Assembly (NCBI GenBank): GCA_003427395.1
Contig: BFEA01000333.1
Span: 792,934 to 830,571, forward strand
DNA length: 37,638 nt
From: Chara braunii
Taxonomy: Eukaryota; Streptophyta; Charophyceae; Charales; Characeae
Direction: 5' to 3'
The position numbers and the translations under genes were made by a program. The first letter of the stretch is position 1. Every line of letters begins with the position of its first letter. The notes under the pieces were generated by a model. The model worked only from the letters and a program-made list of their open reading frames with translations, was not told the origin of the DNA and did not search any database. This document shows positions 19,262-29,400 of the stretch, piece after piece.

Positions 19262-19608
19262 AGGGCTGCTGGTACATGGAATCTTATGCCGCGTGATATG
19301 GGCAGACAGGGACGGGGCCGGAGTCTAGGGAAGATCCATGTCAGACAAAGAGCTCAAATGGCAGAATGAAAATGGAGTTGAAGCATGCTATCAGAGTAGA
19401 TTGGCGAAGGGGGGGGGGGGGAATAAAATAAAAAATAAAAATCAGAGTCGATTGGAGAAGAAAGGCGAAGTCTGGCAAAGGGAGCAGAGGACAGTTGTCT
19501 TGGTTTCTGCGATCTTGGGCCCAAAACAGGCAACTTGCGGCAGTTCACTCAACTAGAGGGTTAGTAGCGTCCAAAATGGGCGCTGGACTTCGAAATGGTA
19601 GATAGATA
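19262..19608 (+). pseudogene. Decayed LINE ORF2 C-terminus (second copy of the 21-31 kb family)
   Basis: Frame-switching translation gives VIWADRD, then LKHAIRVDWRR, then IRVDWRRKAKSGKGSRGQ, then WFLRSWAQNRQLAAVHS. These align in order with VIWADRN, LKHAIRVDWRRKAK, and WFQRTWARHERLAVLHP at 30172-30378 of the main element. Stops and frameshifts are frequent. A short internal duplication of the 'IRVDWRR' segment is separated by a G run and A-rich DNA (about 19400-19445). The 5' part of the element is absent; a TIR element lies there instead. Confidence 0.85.
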
Positions 19609-19732
19609 GGGGATGGTCATGGGACTGCAAACTCTCAATTTTTTTCAAAATCCTATGTAATTTTCTATATGGGACGCTGGGCCCGGTTCCCAGCACATGC
19701 TGCTCCCCACGAATAGATTGGAGCTTTGTTCC

Positions 19733-19776
<44 letters not shown>

Positions 19777-19789
19777 GATGGTCATGGGA
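19609..19789 (+). mobile_element. Short SINE-like element S1, copy d, with 16-bp target duplication
   Basis: GGGGATGGTCATGGGA occurs at 19609-19624 and 19774-19789 and brackets an insert of 149 bp. The insert begins CTGCAAACTCTCAATT, contains the core GGGACGCTGGGCCCGGTTCC, then CAGCACATGCTGCTCCCCAC, then GAATAGATTGGAGC, and ends in about 38 A. A target duplication of this length plus an A-tail is the hallmark of L1-type target-primed reverse transcription. The host site is the 3' region of the decayed LINE copy, so the SINE is the younger insertion. Confidence 0.92.
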
Positions 19790-20444
19790 GATGGGTAGGT
19801 GTTGGACTGGCCAGGGCTCTCGGTCAGTATGGGCAATGAGTAGCGTGTCCCTACTACTAGCCGGGGCACTTGGTTATGTAGGGCTGCGGTTGGGCGCTAG
19901 GGGAGTGGCTATAGGAACAGGAGCAAGCCTCCCCGACAGTGATAGTGGTGTCTGCTCTTATCAGCACCCCCAGTACTACCTCGGGTTGTTCATCCAAAAA
20001 AAAAAAAAAAAAAAAAAAAAAAAAGCAGCAGGAGCAATGCTCCACGAGGCCCTGCGCCTGGGGGCCGCTGTAGGCGCACTGTAGACGGTGGGGAGTTGAT
20101 AGGGTGTCCACTTTGAAGGTAGAATTTTTTCAGTTGGAAGGATAGGGGTTATGCAGCTGTGAGGTCAGATAGTGGTGGCAGAGTTTGATCACGCTTGAGG
20201 AGAGTAAGCTCGTACTGTAGGTAGAAGTCTGAGCTATTCAGAAGCTATAGACGAGGAGCGGTAGAGAGCAGTATGGTATGGTGGTTTGCGATGACGAGGT
20301 TCTTGATTCGGTCCCGGTTTCGCCAGGACCTTCCTTAGCTAAGCTGCGTAATGCTCTCAGTCATCCGGGTTGGACTGTGAGGTCGCTGGCCTCAAATCTT
20401 TTTTCCTGTTAATGCAAATGTTATTTTCGTGAAAAAAAGGAAGG
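19790..20444 (+). repeat. Decayed LINE 3' UTR and tail (continuation of the 19262 copy)
   Basis: The distal part, GGACTGTGAGGTCGCTGGCC followed by TCAAAT and a T-rich end with AATGCAAATG, matches 30884-30950 of the main LINE (GAATTGTGAGGTCCCCGGCC, TCAATTC, AATGAATTG), each ending in A. GCTAAGCTG and CCGGGTTG are also shared upstream. A run of 29 A at 19996-20024 interrupts it and may mark another retroposed insertion. I see no ORF here that deserves a call. Confidence 0.7.
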
Positions 20445-21178
20445 GGATTTGTTCATCACCCACTCCGGAAATCCCGCAGCTCGGGCCTACCAGCCCACAA
20501 TGGCTGGTGCTGCCAGCCAAAAAAAAAAAAAAAGTGCACCGCTGGCAACTTGGAAAAGTCGATGGGCAGTGCAACGCCTCCAGGAGGGAGATCCCACTAG
20601 CCATGTACGACGGGCGGGGCACGGGTGGGGGACAGGTGGGTGGCAGCGTGAAATAGGGAAAATAAATGCAAAAACACATTTCATGACCAAACAAATGAAG
20701 TAAAAACTGCGAAAAAGGAAAAGAAAGTGCTCTTCTCACGGATGGTGTCTGCTCCAGGCGGGGTGTCAGATGTCAGGGTATGATTCACTGACCATGGCTG
20801 TGGCAGTCAAGACGAATGCATGTGAGTGGGCACACGGACCATATTCATTGACAATAGTCTGAGGTTTCCTTGAAATAGGCCGCAGTGCACGCTGTTGGGT
20901 TGTTCTGACAGAAATTCTCTTTGGCAAAGGAGGGCAAGAGTAACTCCATACACCATTTGCTGTAGGTGAGGGGATCGAACCCTTCCAAACACCCCCCAAA
21001 CCACAATCAATTTCCAGCGATGAAGCCATTCGCCTTTGCTTTCGCCATGAGTGAAACGTGTGTGATTTCACGAACCAAAAAAATTTGCTGTGATTTCACG
21101 CACGTTTGGGACAGCCACAGGACCCCAACAACAAAAACGAAAGGAAAACCTACCAATGGGAGAGCAAAAGAAAACATC
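20445..21178. other. No gene recognised
   Basis: Contains GGCTGGTGCTGCCAGCC directly before an A14 run (20520-20533), a hairpin-like word also found near 31464 in repeat R3. TGTGATTTCACG occurs twice (21060-21071 and 21090-21101). Otherwise short unrecognised ORFs. Confidence 0.45.
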
Positions 21179-21741
21179 TGAGAGGAGCGCTGGTACCGGG
21201 TGAATAGCGGTAGTGCTCCGGTAACAGCGTCGCTGCGCGCTCTCACCGCGCGTAGCGCTGTTTACCTGCGAATCTCGCTGCCAAGACGGGAAGCAGTACA
21301 GCGGACATGCCCGCCCGATCGTGGGTGGAGGCCATGCCTCTTGGTATCGTCTGCTTCAAACAGTCCATAGCTAGACTAGGTCAAGTTAGAATCTGCTGAT
21401 GGACACAAGTACGGAAAGTAACTTGGAGCTGAATGGAAGGAGGTTGAAGTAGAACTTGCGTCGAACTGCTACCCCGGGATCAGTCTCATCGATTGAGCAT
21501 ATTTTCGAATGTACTTACCACAGTGAAGTCCAGTCGCCATAGCCATGGTAACTCCACCGAAGTCAAAACCAAATCAAACAGTAGACGTGAGGCGCTGGTC
21601 ACACAGGGAACTGCGATGCGCTCACTATAGCTACGGAGGGACGAAGCCCTGCGACATAACTCGAGAGGGGTGTTTTACCTAGTCATTTCGAGAAAGAAAA
21701 ATGGAAGCGGTAATATAGGGATAAAGCGGGATAATAGACAA

Positions 21742-22031
21742 GGAGGAGGGGCAAAAGTAAGGAGTAAGCCGCCACCTTCGATGCGTCCCCTTCTCGGTAG
21801 AATCCTACCTACCGGGAGTCCTAGATTCGGGTATCTGTCCACAGCATTAATCTGACCAAGACGAGGAGTTCTGATGAAGGTTTCAACCCATCAACAGGGT
21901 TGAATCCATCGAACAAGAACGGTGAAAGGTCACCGGTGGAATTTCACGAAGTAACTCGCACAATGAAGGAGATTGGAAGCGAGTAAAAACTCGCACATGT
22001 ATTGCTCGCAGGGAAATGGGAGAGGTGTTGA
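21742..22031 (+). repeat. LINE 5' tandem monomer 1 (290 bp)
   Basis: Shares with monomers 2 and 3 the blocks GTAAGCCGCCACCTTCGATG, GAATCCTACCTACCGG, ACGAGGAG, GGTTTCAACCCAACAACAGG or variants, and GATTGGAAGCGAGT. It lacks about 40 bp around the AATTACCCGAGCA block present in the others. Confidence 0.9.
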
Positions 22032-22361
22032 GAAGGAGAGACGAAGGTAAGGGGAAAGCCGTCACCTTTGGTGGGTTTCCTCCTTGGTAGAACCCTACCT
22101 ACCGGCAACGCCGCTCAGTCCAGTCCTTGTTTCGGGTTTGCCTATAACTTTAATCTAACCAGGACGAGGAGATCTCATGAGGGTTTCAACCCAACAACAG
22201 GGTTGAATCCATCGAACAGAGTAGCGAAAGATCACTGGTGAAATTTCACGCAGTAACTCGCATAGATAATTACCCGAGCACGCTACCACTCACCGGGGAA
22301 GATTGGAAGCGAGTGAAAACTCGCACAGAGACCTCACGAAGAGAATTTGGGGAGGTGTTGA
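22032..22361 (+). repeat. LINE 5' tandem monomer 2 (330 bp)
   Basis: Head-to-tail with monomer 1. Contains TTCAACCC...GGGTTGAA, which can form an 8-bp hairpin, and GCAACGCCGCTC, AATTACCCGAGCACGCTACC, then GAAAACTCGCAC and GAGGTGTTGAGAAGGAG at the junction. Confidence 0.9.
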
Positions 22362-22693
22362 GAAGGAGGGATGAAAGTAAGGGGTAAGCCGCCACCTTCG
22401 ATGCGTCTCCTCTTCGGTGGAATCCTACCTACCGGCAACGCCGCTCCTTTCAGTCCTTGAGTCGGGTGTCTGTCCACAACATTAATCTGTCCAAGACGAG
22501 GAGATTTGATGAATGTTTCAATCCAACAACAGGGTTGAAACCATCGAACAGAATTGTGAAAGACCACCGGTGGAACGTCATGTAGTATCTCGCACAGAGA
22601 ATTACCCGAGCATGCTTCCATTCACAGGAGGGGATTGGAAGCGACTGGAAGCTCGCACAGGTTTCTCACGCAGGAAATTGGGAGAGGTGTTGT
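22362..22693 (+). repeat. LINE 5' tandem monomer 3 (332 bp)
   Basis: The last unit. It follows monomer 2 without spacer and ends at GAGGTGTTGTGGGCGAGC, after which the sequence becomes unique and leads to ORF1. The Cys-free, stop-rich sequence shows it is non-coding. By analogy with mouse L1 monomers it may carry promoter activity, which is inference. Confidence 0.88.
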
Positions 22694-23301
22694 GGGCGAG
22701 CTCGCCACAGCTGCCCGAAGATAGAAGGGCGACAAGTATCAGGCATCGTAACTCTAAGGTGTGGTAAGGAGAAGTCTCATCCGGGACCAGGGAATTGAGA
22801 GAAGAAAAGTGTATCCGGACGATACCGACGTGAAGGGAAGTAAGTGAGGTAGGAAAGAGAGGGAAGAGGGTAGTGTGCGCACTCATCAGCAAGGGGAAAA
22901 GTGGAGTAACTCAATGAGGAATCGGGACAGGATCGAGTAGGTAGTGGGGAAGGACCAGGAACCCATCTACCAGTCGAAGAAGTACCTGGTACAGCCAAAG
23001 GAGCTTGAAGCCCAGCGTGACACGGAGTTGATGCTGGAACATACTAGGATAGGAGGAGGGAACCAAAGGGATATAGAGGAGCAGAGATCTGGTAGCTATG
23101 CCTTAAAAAGGGTTAAGGGTTGAAAGGAAGCGGTTACCCGAATTCAGTCAGACACTCAAAGAGAAGGGAGAATGACGTGGAGCAGAGAAACTGCCACCTT
23201 GTATCACCACTAAGGCCAAGCAATAGTACCCAAAGAGAAGCGGTAGTTCGATGCTCGGTGTACGAGACAGATAAACTTCGAAAGAAAACACAGACAGGAG
23301 G
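22694..23301 (+). other. LINE leader between monomers and ORF1
   Basis: A purine-rich leader with no long ORF. An in-frame TAA at 23272-23274 precedes the first plausible ORF1 ATG at 23302. No further repeat units were seen. Confidence 0.6.
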
Positions 23302-26178
23302 ATGGATAGATATGCAAGGCAAGAAGACACAGGGACCACCAGTAGGTACATCCCTCCAGTACATCGATCAGAAACAGGAGGGCAGCAACAAGGGGAGGCA
23401 ACCAGAAGGGACATGACCAGCAGATCGAACGGTCAACGTCCCGCGACAGCAACAAGACAACAGCAAGAGGCAGTGGACAGAGTGAGGGAATCGTTGGGGC
23501 GTTGCTACGACGAGGGCATCTGCCCGGACGACCTCAACCTAGGCGAAGTAGTAGAAGATGAGGAAGGTGAACGTTTCGTTGTCAACGAAGCTGTCGACAA
23601 CATAAAGGAAGACTGACTGAAAGAGAGAACTGTAATTATGATTTTCCAGGAGGAAGCAAGGCAGCTGTCGAGACAAGTAAAGGAGGGCCTGGTCAGGGCC
23701 TATGAGGATGGGTGGTTGACACAGAAAATCTTCGATCCAGATACAAGGAGAGGTAGAATCCGGTTCGAAGGCCAAAACGTCATCTCATATGTAGCCAAGG
23801 CGAAGGAAGTAGCGGACTGGTTGCTGAGGAGAGGGGAGGAAAAACTGAAACTAGGATCCAAGGAATACCTCACGACCTTCAAACCTTGGATCCCTCGCCA
23901 AGAGTTGCGTGACCTGAGACTGCAGGAAGCAGAAGTCAACTTTTGGATAGTGGCATTGCGAGTTCAACTCGATGCGTACTACTATTTATTAAGAGCAGTT
24001 AGCGCGATGTTCGGAGAGGTAAAGGCGATGCACCCTCCGGAGTTTGACAGAACGAGGCCGAAGTTGATGAATGTCAAATTTGACATGCACCCGGACACGA
24101 GATTCAACGTTGAAGATAGTTTGGTGATCGAATCTCCAAGGGAGAAAGGTGAAAGGTAGAGATAGCAACGCCGTACACAGACTGGTGTAGGAAGTGTAAA
24201 TGGTACTTCCATACGGAGGAAAACTGTCCGAGGATGAAACAAGAGGAGGAAGGGAGAAGAACTGCTGGTCCAAGAGCCGAGGGGCACAAGGAGAGATTCA
24301 CGCAGCATATCCTAAGTAAAAACAGACAAGTAAGGGAAGCAACTGGGGTAGCGCAGGGGCAAGGACAAACAGGATCTCAAGGAGGCCAGGAAGAAGGGGC
24401 ACAGGAACACAGACAATCGCAAGGTCCTCAACAATTGTACCTTGCAAGGCGAGCTTCAAGCCACACGAGCCGTTTACCGGTCCAGGACCAACCCCGCTTG
24501 GAACAGCAGAACACAAGACCAGACGGGGACAGGAATGGGGTTCCCCAGACGGGGACAGGAATGGGGTTCCAGGGAAGGCCAGCAGGGACGGGACAGGGAC
24601 GTCATGCACAACAGAAGTGGTGACTGGAGGAACGACGTACAAATGGCCCCGATGCCATTCTCGGCCCCAGGACCACATCGGAGGGACTGGCCAATCACAC
24701 CGATCTCGGAACATCCTGAATCCTCGAGACCAACCAGGGAGTTGGAGTGGAGAAAGCAGTTCGCTGGTCGGCAAGGCTACGAAGGGCACAAAGGTTTGCA
24801 ACAGAGACCAGCTGGGGCACATAGTATCCAACAGGAATACCAGCAGGCGGTATTCCAATTCAGACCAGAGGATATTCAAAGAGAAGGCTTTGACATAGAG
24901 TGGCACACTCCAGGGATGCAGCATCTCCATCAGGGCCCTGCAATTCCCCCTGGCCACCCCCAGGCTCATTACCCCTCAAACAACTATGACTGGAGACCTT
25001 GGGCTCAGCAGCAATTGATGTTGGAACCAGGTCAGCCGGAGCAGTCGAGATGGGAGGACCAATCAGAGTGCAGGGAGGGAAGGGGAGCTTTCGGCCAACA
25101 GGAACCAGTAATGGGACGAAGAAGAAGGAACGGGGCGACGTGGCGTGCGTGGGTGGAGGAGGAGACAAGGAGGCAGAAGGTCTCCAGATCCGGAGAACGG
25201 AGGGGATAGAGCAAGAACAGGGCAACCCAGAGATGGGGTGATGAATGCGAAAGGAGGTTTACTCCCGAACGGCCTACTCTTAAGGCCCCAGAGGATGCGC
25301 TTCAGGGGGAGCTGTCGAAGACAATCACCTCCCACTCCCGGGTCCGCATGGACAGTGAAGCGGGAGCCAGTCAAATAGGTAGTGAACATTCATCTTCGTC
25401 GTTGGAAAGTTTGGCAAACTCAAGACTGCAAGTACGGAAAGGGAAAGGACTTGTGCCTGGGCAGCGAGCAGCGCAAAACAGAAGAGCAGATATAGTCCAC
25501 AGGGACCAAGCGGTGCTGGTAAAGCGGAGAATAGTGCCCTTGGTGTGCACTCAGGCGCAGGATGGGGCATACTTCCTTGCTCTGTCAGACAAGTCAGGCG
25601 GGTCGTTTATCCCATCGGAAGAAGTGGAGAAAACACCCACTCCAACGATGATCCTTCAAGCTACAAAAAGACTGTATGGGGATCATATTCCAGTGCGGAT
25701 TATACCCAGGTCCTCGATGATCAACATCATCTGCGAGACCTCTCATGGGTACCACAAGTTCTATTTCCGCTTGCTGGATGCGCGGATCCTCCCAGACTCA
25801 ACAGAAACTCTAACACAGAGAGGTGTCCGCTGACACAACATCAACGTGGTGAGAGAACGAAACGCACAGGAATTGGAACAGATTGGGGTTTTCCACGAGA
25901 TCAGTGGATTAGTCCTACACAACGTGAATGAAAAGCTACCAGCAGAGCAGAGCCTTCACTCGGACTTCATCTCGTCCATGCTCAACAAGGAATGGCCAAA
26001 GAAGTCGCTGTCATCAGCGGTGAGAAGCAGTTCTCGAAGAAGCATCCGCTCCAGCTCCATGCCACAGGCTGAGTCACCAGGAAGAACTGCAAATCAGCAC
26101 CATCTCCAATCTGGCCAAGAAGACCAATACCGCATCCAGCAGCAAGCGGTCAATCACAAAGTTAATGGACAGACTTAG
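23302..26178 (+). pseudogene. LINE ORF1 (gag-like RNA-binding protein), multiply interrupted
   Basis: The protein would bind LINE RNA and help form the retrotransposition particle. The dominant frame, starting at ATG 23302, is interrupted by TGA 23614-23616, TAG 24157-24159, TAG 25207-25209 and TGA 25831-25833, and ends at TAG 26176-26178. Protein-like sequence resumes in the same frame after each stop. Between about 24150 and 24450 the coding signal is shifted by one frame and then returns. The N-terminal part contains an acidic LNLGEVVEDEEGERF stretch. The next part (codons from 23638) ends in FWIVALRVQLDAYYYLLRAV and resembles the DUF4283-like region of plant LINE ORF1 proteins. A CCHC knuckle follows, then a Gln/Gly/Pro-rich linker, then a C-terminal region with VKRRIVPLVCTQAQDGAYF that I do not recognise. 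I judge this copy non-functional for ORF1 unless the assembly is in error. Confidence 0.82.
24186..24227 (+). other. CCHC zinc knuckle within ORF1
   Basis: CRKCKWYFHTEENC matches the retroviral/LINE gag pattern C-x2-C-x4-H-x4-C exactly. It is encoded in the frame one base off the surrounding ORF1. The frame opens after a TGA at 24150-24152 and overlaps the end of the previous frame (TAG 24157), so a single indel within 24153-24159 accounts for the break. Confidence 0.9.
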
Positions 26179-26460
26179 AATGGCAACATGAGAGGGCTGG
26201 GGGACACAGGCGGGCGTTTCAAACGAAAGAGGTTAAAAAGTTAGATACACGAATGGAGAATCAACTCCGTACTCATACAGGAAACCAAGTTGGACGATGG
26301 AAAAATCGCGGAAATTAGAAACTGGTGGGACGGCCCGCAGGTTTGGGCCCCGGCGCAGGGTTCAAGAGGGGGGGTGGGGATTCTGTTGCACAGGGATTTG
26401 CAAATCAGGTGGTTGATTGAGAGGCAGATATCTGGGGCCGATGGGCCTGGTTCAGGGTAG
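26179..26460 (+). pseudogene. LINE ORF2 endonuclease N-terminus, displaced frame
   Basis: Directly after the ORF1 stop, in the same frame, come NMRGLGDTGGRFKRKRLK and then, past TAG 26242-26244, HEWRINSVLIQETKLDDGKI and GGVGILLHRDLQI. RGLG and the QETKL block with its catalytic Glu are the first conserved parts of LINE apurinic-type endonucleases. The frame ends at TAG 26458-26460, while the frame of the main ORF2 opens after TGA 26418-26420. A one-base shift must therefore lie in 26421-26457. A canonical initiation segment (ATGGCAACATG) at 26180 appears to have lost a few bases before AGAGGGCTGGG. Confidence 0.85.
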
Positions 26461-26480
26461 AAAGAAGAGGGGAGGAATGG

Positions 26481-29400
26481 GTGATAATGACGGTCTACGC
26501 ACCTACGGAGGCGGGAGAGAGAGCAAAATTTTTCACCAACTTGAGCTCAAATATTCCAAGAATAAATAAGGTGGTGATAGCAGGTGACTGGAACCTGTCG
26601 CTACACGAGGCTCTTCAACCAGAGTCCAAAATAGCGGACAAGAAGGATGTACAGGCTCTGCTGGAACTGACTGAAGACTTGAACCTCGCAGACCCTTACA
26701 GATTGTTGTCCCCGAATGACCCAGGCTATACCTGGCAATCACACATACAGCGCCAAAGGGGGGTGGTGACCAGGCAAAGACTGGACTATTTTCTGACTAC
26801 CAACTCAATCACAGAGGGGGTCACAATGGTTCANCAGATCTGCAACCCGTTGTCGGACCATAAACCGGTGATAGCGGATATCAGACTGAGTTCAAGCAGC
26901 GATCGAGGAAGGGGGTTCTTTCGACTGAATACCCAGACCTTAGAGGACCCTGGTCTCAGGGACTGGGTGTGCCAGCACATGGCTTCTTGGGAGGAGGCTA
27001 AACACTTGTTCCAGACAACAGAAGACTGGGCGGACGGCGGGTTGGCCATAATCTCAGGGATTCTCAACATCAGCTCCAAGATCCTCGTGAAGTCCAGAAA
27101 CCAGAAAGAAGCGGAATGCAAACGGAGGGTGGAGGAAGCGGAGGAGAGAATGGAAGGTCACCCAATATCTGCACTGGCCTCGGCGACAGAAAGAGAGAGG
27201 AGGTTAGAGGAGTGGGAGAACCTGCAAACAAGGAAGGAAAGAAGATGGATGAAGTTGTTGAAAGAGAAGGGCATAAAGACAAGCGATAAGATGAACAAGG
27301 AGACATTTCAGAAACTGCTCCCTAGAAGATCGATGCAGCAAATGGTGGAACTGAAGCACCCTTTCGACGATACAGCCCCAACAGCCTCCACAACGTCTGG
27401 AATGTTGGACTATGCCAAGATGTACTACGCAGACATACTCACGACGCGCAGACCCCAAGATGGGGTGGACACAGATCTCACGGAGGTTTCAGATTTTTGG
27501 GAGGACACCCAAGTGAAACTAGCTGCAACAGCAAGACTGGACATGGACAGACCGCTTACCTTGGAAGAAACTATGCAAACGCTAAAGTCCATGGCGAGAG
27601 GGAAATCCCCTGGGATAGATGGCCTAACAGTGGAATTCTACGTCAAGTGTTGGGAGACAGTAGGTCCACCACTAGTGGAGCTATTCAATGGAGTGCTGGT
27701 GGGAGGGAAATTGGGTAAGAGGATGACACGTGGCGTGATCTCAGTGCTGTTTAAAAAGGGGGACGAGGCGAAGGTGCGAAACTGGCGCCCAATTTCCTTG
27801 CTGAACGTGTCTTATAAAATACTGGCCAAGACGCTAGCAAGAAGGTTGGGGAGGTATCTCCCTGAGATGGTGAAGAAAGACCAGGGCGCTTTCGTGCAAG
27901 GGAGATCCATTTTCAACAACATTGCGACAACAATCGAAGTCCTAGAGGTGATACAAGCAGAGAATCTGGACACAACGGTACTCCTACTGAATCTGGAAAA
28001 GGCCTATGACAAAGTAGGGTGGACGTTTGTCATGACCACTCTAAGACACATGGGTTTTGGGGAGGGTTTCTGCAAGTGGGTAGCAGCCCTGTACACCTTC
28101 TCCACTTCAGTGGTGATGGTGAACGTGCACCTATCCCAACCATTTAGACTCACAAGATCGCTGAGGCAGGGCTGTCCACTCGCCCCCTTGCTGTTTGTAC
28201 TGCAGATCATGGAGGTCCTCATGAACCGTATCAGGAAGCACCGGGTGATCAAAGGGCTTACGTTGAATGAGACGGCGGAGTTCAGGGTCAAAGCGCTGAC
28301 GGACGACCTGTTTGCAGTCTGTGAGAATACATTGCCAATAATGACAGCGTTAAAAAGCGTCATGCAGGAATATTCAGTCCTATCGGAAGCGTCCGTGAAC
28401 TGGGTCAAGTCCGCATGCCTCTTGCCAGCCCAGTTCAAGTTGAGCGTAGAGTGGGGAATGAAGAGAATAGAAGAGGGGGAGGAGGAGAGATTCCTCGGAG
28501 TGTTGATAAGTCTGCAGGTAGGCTGTTCCTCACATAGCCTTCTCCTTCAAAGCCGGATAACAGCCAAACTGTCGATGTGGGGGATTGCATGGCATTTGTC
28601 GTTGATAGGACGGGCGCTGGTGTCAAATGTAGCGTTGTTCTCAATCCTCTGGTTCGTGTGTACGGTGAAGGAAATGGCGGCGGGCATTCTCAAGACCATT
28701 CAAAGACTGATCGCCCGCTTCCTCTGGAAACCGTACGCGAAGAAGGATGAAGGGTTCATAGCAAAGGTGACATGGGAGCTCCTAACCTTCCCACGAGAAC
28801 AGGGAGGTCTAGGACTATGGGATCCGGCACAGAAGAACCAAGCGCAACTCAGAGGTTGGGTGTGCAAGGCTGCTGTAGCTGAAGTCAAAGAGGATTGGGT
28901 ACTTCTAGCAGAAAGATTGCTGATGAGGGAATGGGATCTCAACAGGCCGGAGGATGTCTGGGTGGGTTTCCTCATGGACTCCTTCAGAAGGAAACGCCCA
29001 AAGTCGCTGTTTTGGAAGGCGATCCTGAGAGCTTGGAAGAACCTCCCGCCCGACGTCCCAACACCACCGCAGACCAAAGAAGAGGTGCTCGCCCAACACC
29101 TTTTTGAAAACCCTCGCGTTCGCTCTCAGGGAGGGACTGTGCTCCACGCAGATGGCTCGACAAGTTCTTTTGGTCTCGCCTGGATAAAGAGGGGAGTCTC
29201 CAGAGTTAGAGACATCTGGTCCTCCCTGCTGGGTCAATGGGTACCTCTAATGGAGCTGATGACTCACCTGAACGACCTTAGGAGGGTGGAAGAGAATTGG
29301 AATATGCTGCGAGAGGCCATCCCGCAGGGCTGGCTGATCATCCTAGGACCGGAGAAGGTGGATCCAACAGGCACTTGGTATGCCGCAGAAGATCAGGAAG

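Noticed and set aside
24150-24160. Programmed ribosomal frameshifting in ORF1
   Set aside because: There is no clear slippery heptamer with a downstream structure, and the same ORF has several plain nonsense codons, so simple decay or sequencing error is more likely.
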